64,000 bases of DNA from positions 1,002,717-1,066,716 of the forward strand of contig NZ_CH672376.1 of NCBI RefSeq assembly GCF_000153105.1, given 5' to 3'. Under the pieces are notes generated by a model that was not told where the DNA came from, ran no database searches, and worked only from the letters and a program-made list of their open reading frames with translations. The DNA is from Blastopirellula marina DSM 3645. Lineage in GTDB: Bacteria; Planctomycetota; Planctomycetia; Pirellulales; Pirellulaceae. Shown piece by piece: positions 43,999 to 51,260 of this stretch; positions within the stretch are counted from its first letter, which is position 1; each line of letters begins with the position of its first letter. The translations under genes were made by a program, and so were the position numbers.

Positions 43999-45555
43999 TC
44001 AGGTCGTCGGGCGCCGCCATAAGCCGGGAGTAAAGATCACCAGCAGCGGGAAAATCTCAATCCGCCCCAGCAGCATCAGCGCGGTGAAAACCAGCTTGCT
44101 GCCGATCGAGAATCCAGAGAAGTTTTTTGACGGGCCAAGCGCGCCCAATCCAGGGCCGACGCCGTTGATACACGCGGCCACACCGGTCGCGCAGTCGAGC
44201 ATCTTGACCGGCGGCGAGTGCCCCGCTTCGAGCCAGGCCTGGTCGGGCTCGAGAAACAGCAGCATCATCCAAGCGGTGATAAAAACGAAGCCGATCATGC
44301 CGAAATAGATGAAGACTTCGTTCGTCAATTCGTCGGAATCTTCGACCGCTTTGCCGTTCAAACGCATCGTGGTGATCAAACGCGGGCGAAACGTCTTCAG
44401 CATGTAAATGTAAAGGGACTTCCAAAGCACGACGTGACGAATCACCTTCAAGCTGCAGCTGGTGCTGCCGGCGCAGCCGCCGACGAACATAATGACAAAC
44501 AACATGCCGCGGCTGAATTCGTTCCAATGGTCAAAGTCGTTGGTGCCGAAGCCGGTATTGGTTTGGACCGAGATGACATTGAAGTAGCTATAACGGAACG
44601 CGGTCCCGACATCCGGAAAGTCATGATGCCAAAGTCCCGCGATCATCACGGCGCCGATGACGCCGAACAGGATCGCGAGATAGGCCCAAAGTTCGGTATT
44701 GATCCAAAGCCGAGTCCATTGACCCAGCAGCACCGCGTACAGCAGCGAGAAGTTGACGCACGCGATCATCATGAACGTGCCGATCGTCATTTCAATCGTG
44801 ATATTCTGGAAATGAGCGACGCTGGCGTTGTAGGTGGAAAGTCCGCCGGTGGCGATCGTGCCGAAGGAATGACAAAGCGCATCAAACAGGTTCATCCCTT
44901 CGATCATCAAGAGGATCGTGAGGATGACGTTCAGCCCGACGTAGATTCCGGCGAAAATCCAGGCGCTATGTTGCGAACGGGACGTGCCGACTTCTCCCTG
45001 CGGACCGACTGATTCGGTCATCAGCAGCGCCTTGCCGGCCGATCCTTGACCGAGCAGCGCGACAAACAGCACCATGATTCCGAGGCCGCCGACAAAGTGG
45101 GTCTCGCTGCGCCAGAAGAGCAGGCACTTCGGCAGCATGCTCTCGTCTTCGATGTCGTTCATGATCGTCGCGCCGGCTCCGGTAAAACCCGACGCCGACT
45201 CAAACAGATCATCGACGACCAAGCGTACGATGCGCTCGCGGCTATCGCTCCCTTTGACATGTCCCAAGATAAAGGGGAGGGCGCCGACAAAGGTAAAGAT
45301 CAACCAGCTGATTCCGACAATCGCAATCGCTTCGCGACGATAGAGAGGCCCGTGCGCGTTGCGCCCGGCCAGCAACATGCCGCCGCCGAGCGTCGCCGCG
45401 ATCGCCGCCGACGACAAGACGGCGAAAAAACCGCGAGTATCAAAATGCGCGCCATGTCCCAGCCAAGGGATGGCCCATGGCAGCGCAAACAACATCGCCG
45501 CCGCTAAGAGCAGCGTCACGACGCCCAGGTACTTGCTAAGCAGCGGTAGATTCAT
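43999..45555 (-). CDS. trkH: Potassium uptake protein TrkH
   Basis: The 518-residue membrane protein has the four pore loops of the TrkH/KtrB family, each with the filter glycine: GFTGAGAT, ATGGLSTY, NTGFGTND and NGVGPGLG. It forms the K+ channel-like subunit and needs a cytoplasmic TrkA/KtrA regulator; none is encoded in the window. It lies downstream of the S9 peptidase gene on the same strand with a 40-bp gap. Confidence 0.94.
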   Translation of the reverse strand: MNLPLLSKYLGVVTLLLAAAMLFALPWAIPWLGHGAHFDTRGFFAVLSSAAIAATLGGGMLLAGRNAHGPLYRREAIAIVGISWLIFTFVGALPFILGHVKGSDSRERIVRLVVDDLFESASGFTGAGATIMNDIEDESMLPKCLLFWRSETHFVGGLGIMVLFVALLGQGSAGKALLMTESVGPQGEVGTSRSQHSAWIFAGIYVGLNVILTILLMIEGMNLFDALCHSFGTIATGGLSTYNASVAHFQNITIEMTIGTFMMIACVNFSLLYAVLLGQWTRLWINTELWAYLAILFGVIGAVMIAGLWHHDFPDVGTAFRYSYFNVISVQTNTGFGTNDFDHWNEFSRGMLFVIMFVGGCAGSTSCSLKVIRHVVLWKSLYIYMLKTFRPRLITTMRLNGKAVEDSDELTNEVFIYFGMIGFVFITAWMMLLFLEPDQAWLEAGHSPPVKMLDCATGVAACINGVGPGLGALGPSKNFSGFSIGSKLVFTALMLLGRIEIFPLLVIFTPGLWRRPTT

Positions 45556-45595
45556 CGTTGAATCATAAAGCGAGAGGCGAAAGCCTTTCGCAAGG

Positions 45596-47788
45596 CTATT
45601 TTTGTAACGCTGCTTCTACGCCGGGAACGTCGGCGGCGCCGGCGGGGATTTCTAGCTTGGCGCCGACAAACGCGTCGCCGATCGGTTCAAAGCGTCCCCC
45701 CAGATTTTCGGCCAAAAAGGCTTCGGTCACGGCGTTGAACGCGAAACGATTTTCCGGTTTCGCGAAACCGTGCCCTTCTTCAGGGAACAGTACGTACGTG
45801 ACGGGGATATTTTTCTCTTCCATCGCTTTGACAATCTGATCCGCTTCGGCTTGTTTGACCCGCGGGTCGTTGGCGCCTTGGCCGATCAAAAGCGGCTTGG
45901 TGATCTTGTTGACAAAGTTGAGCGGCGAACGGCTATTGAGGAATTTGATTCCCTCTTCGCTCTCATGATCGCCAACGCGATCCTTCATCACCGGCATGAA
46001 CGGCATCCAATAGGGCGGGACGTTGTTCAGCAGCGTCACTAAGCTTGACGGGCCGACAATGTCGACGCCGCAGCAGAACTTCTCAGGCGTGTAGGTCAAG
46101 CCAACCAACGTCGCGTATCCGCCGTAGCTGCCGCCCATGATCGCGACCTTGTCGGGATCGGCGATTCCCTGGGCGGTCGCCCAATCGACGGCGTCCAGCA
46201 AATCGTCATGCATCTTGCCGGCCCACTCTTTGTTGGCGGCGTTCAAAAAGTCTTTGCCAAACCCCGTCGAACCGCGATAGTTGACCGAGAGGACCGCGTA
46301 ACCACGGTTGGCCAGTAGTTGATGCATCGGGTTAAAACCCCAGTCATCGCGAGCCCAAGGTCCGCCGTGGACATCCAGCACCAGCGGCAGCGGCTGGGTC
46401 GTCTTGATGCCGCCGTCGGGGTTCGAGCCTTTCGGCAACGTCAGATAGCTGACCAGCTTCAAGCCGTCGCGAGCGTCGATCACCACCGGGTGCATCTTGA
46501 CCAGCGGCAGCTCGGCTAGTTCGGGCTGACTCGAGAACAGGAACTCCGCCTTCTTCTCGTCGCCGCGATGGTACAGATAGAAGTCGATCGGGCCGTCATC
46601 ACGCACGTAGGCGACGGTCCACAGATCGTCTTTCAGCGTGCGGCTGGTGACTTGGATTTCGCCATCTTCTTGTTCTTTGAGAAACGCAAAGTCGGCTTCC
46701 AGCGATTTATCCAAAATGTCCCACGTTTGCCGTTCGTAGTTAAAGGCGACCGCTTGGATCGTTTTTTCGGTCGGGTGAGTCAGCACGCCGGAGATGTCGG
46801 CTTTGTCATTCTCGGCGATCAGCTTCTCTTCGCCGGTCTTGAGATCCAGCGACTTGAGCGCGGCGGTGTTCCGATCGCGGCTGTCGTACATATACGCAAT
46901 GTCGCCGCTTTTGTCGAAGCCGGCGATGCCGGTCGTCATCGCGTCGGCGGCGTCGATCTTCAGGAACTCTTTCCAGTCTTCTTTGCCGTCGGTTTCGGTC
47001 GGCGTCAGATACATCTGACCGGCGTCCGGCGTGTAGGTCATCGCAAAGCGGACCTTGTAGTTGTCATCGGTCAAAAAGCCGGCGAAGCCGGGGTTCTCTT
47101 GCAGCAGTTCTTTTTCGCCGGTCTCGACATTCAGACGATACAGGTCATGCAATTGCGGGTTGCGATCGTTCAGCCCGATCAATATCTCGTTGGGGAAGTT
47201 CTCGCTGACGTTGTCAATCTCGGCACGAATTTTTTCGAGCGGCGTGAGGTCTTTGATTTCGTCCGTCGTCAGATTGACGGCGTAGATGTGGAAGTTTTCG
47301 TCCCCATCCTTGTCTTGCGTATACAGCACATGGTTGTTGGTGTACGACCAGCTAAAGCTGCGAATGCCGCGATGCGTGTCCTCGGTAATCGGTTTGGCGT
47401 CTTTGCCCAGCGATGCGGACGAGCCGACCCAGACGTTGAGCACGCCGTCGACCGGCGCCAGATAAGCAAGCTTCGTTCCATCGGGGCTCAAACGCGCACG
47501 GGCTTTCTCGGGATTGCCAAAAAACTTGCGGCGAGGGATCAACGGCACGTCGCTCATATCGAAGGCTTTCTTCTCGGCAGTAGGTTGGGTGGCTTCCGGT
47601 TTCATCTCGGCGGGCTTTTTCTCAGGCGTCTCGGCCGGTGGGGCGGTTTCGCCCAAGGAGATGTCTGGCGCACTGACATTCGACGCCGGCGAAGATGCTT
47701 GGTCAGACGAAGGAGTACATCCGCCGAGCGCCGCGAGCGTCGAAATCCCTAGCGCCAAGTTACAGAGCAGCCGTTGCAGATCAGTCAT
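45596..47788 (-). CDS. Prolyl oligopeptidase family (S9) serine peptidase, lipoprotein
   Basis: I choose the ATG at 47788 (GGAAGGGA about 10 bases upstream), giving 730 residues; this starts MTDLQRLLCNLALG and ends its signal at the lipobox LGGC. A beta-propeller of about residues 80-470 precedes the alpha/beta hydrolase domain. The catalytic Ser is in GGSYGGYATL, the Asp in GANDPRVKQAEAD and the His in EEGHGF. Such enzymes cleave peptides after proline or act as acylaminoacyl peptidases. Probably in the periplasm, anchored by lipid. Confidence 0.94.
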   Translation of the reverse strand: MTDLQRLLCNLALGISTLAALGGCTPSSDQASSPASNVSAPDISLGETAPPAETPEKKPAEMKPEATQPTAEKKAFDMSDVPLIPRRKFFGNPEKARARLSPDGTKLAYLAPVDGVLNVWVGSSASLGKDAKPITEDTHRGIRSFSWSYTNNHVLYTQDKDGDENFHIYAVNLTTDEIKDLTPLEKIRAEIDNVSENFPNEILIGLNDRNPQLHDLYRLNVETGEKELLQENPGFAGFLTDDNYKVRFAMTYTPDAGQMYLTPTETDGKEDWKEFLKIDAADAMTTGIAGFDKSGDIAYMYDSRDRNTAALKSLDLKTGEEKLIAENDKADISGVLTHPTEKTIQAVAFNYERQTWDILDKSLEADFAFLKEQEDGEIQVTSRTLKDDLWTVAYVRDDGPIDFYLYHRGDEKKAEFLFSSQPELAELPLVKMHPVVIDARDGLKLVSYLTLPKGSNPDGGIKTTQPLPLVLDVHGGPWARDDWGFNPMHQLLANRGYAVLSVNYRGSTGFGKDFLNAANKEWAGKMHDDLLDAVDWATAQGIADPDKVAIMGGSYGGYATLVGLTYTPEKFCCGVDIVGPSSLVTLLNNVPPYWMPFMPVMKDRVGDHESEEGIKFLNSRSPLNFVNKITKPLLIGQGANDPRVKQAEADQIVKAMEEKNIPVTYVLFPEEGHGFAKPENRFAFNAVTEAFLAENLGGRFEPIGDAFVGAKLEIPAGAADVPGVEAALQK

Positions 47789-47921
47789 GATGAGGTCCCT
47801 TCCGTGATGGCCGGCCGCCAAAGATCGGCGGCCCGTTCAACTTTACCCAACTCGCAGCGTCTATCAGGATAAAGGATCGCAAGCAGCAAGCCAACGGAGG
47901 GAGCGACTTTCTGGCGGGATG

Positions 47922-48938
47922 CTAACTTTTGCCAACTTGGACCGCGCCGCCCATATTGGCGATGCCGGGACCATAATACTGCTTCCCTAATGGCAAGATC
48001 ATCGGCTCTTCATACGGCCGATGCGGCAGCATCGTTGCGAGTTCGTGCAGTTGTTCCAGCGTTTCCGGCTCTAGCGGCCCTAGTTTCGCGCCGTTGACGC
48101 TTGCTTCTAACTGCTGTCGCGTTTTGGCGCCGATCAGCACCGTCGAAATATCGGGGTTACTCAGCACAAAGCGAAGGCAAAGTTCGGGCAAATCGAAACC
48201 GGTCTCTTCGACAAACGTATAAAGCCGCAGCAATTGTTCGCGGCGGCGGCGGCTCATCCAGTAGGGGCGATCTAACACTTCTTTGTCGAACCGTCGACTC
48301 AAAAAGCCTTGCCCCAGCGCCGAGCCGATGATGACGCCCATCCCTTGCTCTTTGGCCGCCGGCAGCAGTTCTTCTTCCGCTTCGCGAAAGAGCAGATTGT
48401 AGTTGAACGCCGTCAGCAACACGTCGAACAGACCGGTGCGGACCAGCGACGTCATCTCGGCGACGGTGGTGCCGGCCAGGCCGATCGCTTTCACCTGGCC
48501 TGACGCTTTCAGCTCTTGCAGCAGATCGAGGACCGGGCCAGCGAGGGGGCGAAAACTGTTCCACCAGTTGTATTGCAACGGACGATCGGGCTCATGAATC
48601 AGCAGGATGTCGATCTGGTCGCGACCCAGCAAGCGGCGGCTTTCGGCCAACGATTCTTTCAGTTGGGCGACGTTTTGCGGATCGAAGGGCGTTGGTCGAC
48701 CGCCAAACTTGGTCGAGACGATGAACGGCTTGCCCGACTCTTGCAGCGCTTTGCCGAGCGTCGCTTCACTGTCGGCGTAGGCGGGCGCGGTGTCGCAGTA
48801 GTTGATTCCCATTTCGGCCGCGGCCGACAACAGTTGGACGGTTTCGTCCCCTCCGCCCCCCAAAGAGGACGTATATAGTCCGCCGAGCGACAATTCGCTG
48901 ACTTGAATTCCGGTGTGACCTAACGGGCGAAGTTGCAT
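47922..48938 (-). CDS. Aldo/keto reductase
   Basis: This 338-residue TIM-barrel oxidoreductase shows the tetrad Asp/Tyr in NYCDTAPAYADSEATLG, Lys in VSTKFGG and His in LLIHEPDRP. A C-terminal NADPH-binding part with TVLIGAKTRQQL is present. The L-fucose/galactose dehydrogenase-like branch fits best by the overall layout, but the substrate is not certain. It stands alone between the peptidase gene and the antitoxin gene. Confidence 0.92.
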   Translation of the reverse strand: MQLRPLGHTGIQVSELSLGGLYTSSLGGGGDETVQLLSAAAEMGINYCDTAPAYADSEATLGKALQESGKPFIVSTKFGGRPTPFDPQNVAQLKESLAESRRLLGRDQIDILLIHEPDRPLQYNWWNSFRPLAGPVLDLLQELKASGQVKAIGLAGTTVAEMTSLVRTGLFDVLLTAFNYNLLFREAEEELLPAAKEQGMGVIIGSALGQGFLSRRFDKEVLDRPYWMSRRRREQLLRLYTFVEETGFDLPELCLRFVLSNPDISTVLIGAKTRQQLEASVNGAKLGPLEPETLEQLHELATMLPHRPYEEPMILPLGKQYYGPGIANMGGAVQVGKS

Positions 48939-49026
48939 GAGCGGAGCTTACCTGCGAAGAAGATTCGGCGGAATACGTTGTTTAGCATAGAATAATGAGA
49001 GCCGATTTACCAATTCACCGGTTTGG

Positions 49027-49311
49027 ATGAGTGTCGCCATGGACCTACGGTTAAGCGAAAAAACCGAGTCGCTGATTCAAAAGCATCTGGCCAGCGGCAA
49101 GTACGACAGCCCGCAGCAGATTGTGGAGGAGGCGTTGGAGCAGTTTGACCAACAGGCGGCGGCCCTGGCGGAAGTGAATGCAAAGCTAGAGGTCGGCCTC
49201 GCGGATTTGCGTGCTGGGCGCTTTCGGGAGATCCGTACGGAGGAAGATGTTGCGTCGCTGAAGAAAGACGTATTTCAAAGGATTAAAGAACGTCATGAGC
49301 TGGGGGGCTAA
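49027..49311 (+). CDS. ParD-like antitoxin (ribbon-helix-helix)
   Basis: The 94-residue protein begins MSVAMDLRLSEKTESLIQKHL, with the RHH strand followed by two helices and the QQIVEEALEQF segment typical of ParD/CopG-type antitoxins. The C-terminal region that would wrap the toxin is present (FREIRTEEDVASLKKDVFQRI). Such antitoxins bind operator DNA and neutralise ParE. The gene directly abuts a broken ParE, so it may be an orphan. Confidence 0.88.
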   Translation: MSVAMDLRLSEKTESLIQKHLASGKYDSPQQIVEEALEQFDQQAAALAEVNAKLEVGLADLRAGRFREIRTEEDVASLKKDVFQRIKERHELGG

Positions 49312-49490
49312 ATGTTCTATCAGCTCTCGGCGGCTGCGGAATCCGATCTGGATGAAATAGTAAACTATCTTTTCGGCGAAGTATCCTCGGGAATTACGTC
49401 GTCTTTTATTTGCCGTTGAATGCTGGAATTGAAATAGCCCGTATTCTTCACGGCAATCGTGACATCGCAGCGCTATTGCAGAAGCCATGA
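49312..49490 (+). pseudogene. Broken ParE-type toxin gene
   Basis: The ATG directly follows the antitoxin stop. The N-terminal part (MFYQLSAAAESDLDEIVNYL) is ParE-like, but the frame closes after 35 codons at 49419. A second frame supplies the family's C-terminal part, YVVFYLPLNAGIEIARILHG followed by NRDIAALLQKP, ending at the TGA at 49488-49490. Together about 50 residues of a roughly 95-residue toxin survive; the middle is lost with a frame change. The toxin should be inactive. Confidence 0.85.
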
Positions 49491-49816
49491 CTGACTCTTC
49501 TAAAAACAGCGACGCCGAGAACCCCTTCGCTTCGCCCCATCGCGATTCGCCGGACCGACCGGTTCGCGATTGCCCCGACTGCGCGGCGCCGATGGAGTAC
49601 GGGATGATTACTTCTTACGCGCCGATTAAGTGGCGCATTCTGGATCGTTCGATGCTTGAACGCATATTGGCCGGCGGCGATGAGCCGGTGGTCGGTTCGG
49701 ACTTCGCACTGCGCCTGGGACCGTTTCGCAGCGACAGTTTTCGCTGCCGAATGTGCGGGATGATCATCATCGCGCCGCGTAGTGAACAGCCAGAGAAGGA
49801 GCCGAAGAAGGCGTAG
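49487..49816 (+). CDS. Small zinc-ribbon protein
   Basis: The 109-residue protein has two CxxC knuckles, C29-x2-C32 and C87-x2-C90, separated by a 54-residue region; this suits a zinc ribbon with an inserted loop. The ATG overlaps the stop of the ParE remnant (ATGA). No catalytic motif is seen. Function unknown; it could be a remnant of an older operon placed after the toxin deletion. Confidence 0.7.
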   Translation: MTDSSKNSDAENPFASPHRDSPDRPVRDCPDCAAPMEYGMITSYAPIKWRILDRSMLERILAGGDEPVVGSDFALRLGPFRSDSFRCRMCGMIIIAPRSEQPEKEPKKA

Positions 49817-49818
49817 CG

Positions 49819-50463
49819 TTACGCCGGCTTCCGGAATTCGCTGCGGAAGACGTCGAGGTCGTTCTTGCGCATGCGGCGTTCAAAGTGGGTGCGGTAATCG
49901 AGATCGTGCTCGGCGGGACGTTCGTCCACCGGCAGCGGCCCTGCGAGCTGCGTATTGTCATGCAGTAACTGGACCGTCATGTCAAAGTACTCTTCGACAT
50001 CGGTCCAGAAGTGCAGGATACCACCGGGAATCAGCACGCGCTCAATCTCTTTCGAGAAAGTCTCGTTCATCACGCGACGGCGATGGTGACGCTTCTTCCA
50101 CCAAGGATCGGGGAAATAAACATGCACTGCGGCGGCTGTTGCGTCGGGAATAACCTCGGGAAAGAGCTTCTGCCCATCGCCGTGAATCATGACGGCGTTG
50201 GTGCGACCTTCTTTCGCCAGGCGATAGCCGGCGAATTCGGCGTACTTGAAAGCGATCTCGATCCCGAGAAAGTCGCGCTCAGGCGATCCAGCAGATGCGT
50301 TGCGCAGGAACAATCCCTTGCCGCAGCCGACTTCGATTTCTAGCGGAGCGATTCGCCCGAACAGCGCTTCAGGGTCCCAAGGACGCGGCACTAGTTCGGC
50401 CGTGCGAAAGTTGCGACTGAAGTCGACGCTGGGATTGAGTTTCGGAAGCGTTTTGCGGCCCAT
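49819..50463 (-). CDS. trmB: tRNA (guanine-N7)-methyltransferase
   Basis: The 214-residue Rossmann-fold methyltransferase shows the SAM loop EVGCGKGLFLRNA, GIEIAFKYAEFAG, the substrate motif VYFPDPWWKKRHHRRR and GGILHFWTDVEEYF. It makes m7G46 in tRNA. Its length is normal. It lies 27 bp downstream of the dehydratase gene and may share its transcript. Confidence 0.96.
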   Translation of the reverse strand: MGRKTLPKLNPSVDFSRNFRTAELVPRPWDPEALFGRIAPLEIEVGCGKGLFLRNASAGSPERDFLGIEIAFKYAEFAGYRLAKEGRTNAVMIHGDGQKLFPEVIPDATAAAVHVYFPDPWWKKRHHRRRVMNETFSKEIERVLIPGGILHFWTDVEEYFDMTVQLLHDNTQLAGPLPVDERPAEHDLDYRTHFERRMRKNDLDVFRSEFRKPA

Positions 50464-50490
50464 GATGAACTACGAAAGAGACGGGGCCGA

Positions 50491-50985
50491 TTACAGATTT
50501 TTCGGAAGAGGAACGCCGCGGATCTCTCCCTCGCAAACCAGGCGTTCGTCAATGAACGCCTGAAAACGGCAAACGATGATCCGACCGGCGCGGCCTTTGG
50601 TCTTTTGCAGCACGATCACCAAGCGTTTGCCTGGTTGTACGATGCCGCGAAATTTGACCTGATCGAGTCCGCCGAACCCGAGCTGATAGTCGCCCATCAG
50701 GTTGTGGCGCGTGACGTACCACGAGCTGACCTGAGCGGCCGCTTCGCACATCAAAACGCCAGGCATCAGCGGAAAACCAGGCATATGTCCACGAACCCAG
50801 AATTCATCTTCCGTCAGATCCAAGTATCCGACGCAGATGTCTTTCTCGGTGTCTTCGTAGACGATCGCCGTCAACTGCTCCATTTCGAAGCGTTGAGGGT
50901 TCAACTCGCGAATCGCTTCAATATCAGCGATGACGGTGTTGCAGTCGATCGTCGCGGGATCGAGGATGTATTCTTCGCGCGGCAC
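50491..50985 (-). CDS. 3-hydroxyacyl-ACP dehydratase (FabZ-like hot-dog protein)
   Basis: The 164-residue hot-dog fold protein has the active-site segment GHMPGFPLMPGVLMCEAAAQ, with the catalytic His and Glu of FabA/FabZ enzymes. It dehydrates 3-hydroxyacyl-ACP in fatty-acid synthesis. The sequence is longer at the N-terminus than E. coli FabZ, with an extra 30 residues. It follows the bL37-like gene and precedes trmB. Confidence 0.85.
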   Translation of the reverse strand: MPREEYILDPATIDCNTVIADIEAIRELNPQRFEMEQLTAIVYEDTEKDICVGYLDLTEDEFWVRGHMPGFPLMPGVLMCEAAAQVSSWYVTRHNLMGDYQLGFGGLDQVKFRGIVQPGKRLVIVLQKTKGRAGRIIVCRFQAFIDERLVCEGEIRGVPLPKNL

Positions 50986-51046
50986 GGCGCCACACTCCTC
51001 CGCAGGCGGTCAGCGAAACTTGAAAATCCCAACAAGCGGGACGAGA

Positions 51047-51145
51047 CTAGGTCTTGATCGAGCGACGTTTGGCTTTGCGGGCTTTGGCGCTGGCAGGACG
51101 TGCGCCATGATTGGCTTTTTTCAATTTGCGGTGCGGTTTGGCCAT
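51047..51145 (-). CDS. Very small basic protein, candidate ribosomal protein bL37-like
   Basis: The gene is 99 bp and encodes 32 residues with 13 Lys/Arg. The product starts MAKPHRKLKKANHGARPASA and ends RRSIKT. The ANHG-x-RP core matches the ANHGKRPNA end of the small ribosomal protein bL37 described in actinobacteria. An AGGA lies about 10 bases upstream of the ATG. It sits between the HpnN-like gene and the dehydratase, same strand. A bL37-type 50S component is my best guess; the match is short, so not certain. Confidence 0.6.
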   Translation of the reverse strand: MAKPHRKLKKANHGARPASAKARKAKRRSIKT

Positions 51146-51260
51146 TTTCTATTTTCCTGGTACTGCTTAACTTTGCAGGTCGGTGGTTACGAATCCCAAA
51201 TTTTAGCGTGCCTGACGCTCGCGGGAAAGGACCATTCTCTGATCCCGCGTTCTGGGGGTT

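Noticed and set aside
46568..47752. Plus-strand open frame of 394 codons opposite the S9 peptidase gene
   Set aside because: The minus strand has an unmistakable peptidase; this frame has no protein-family features.
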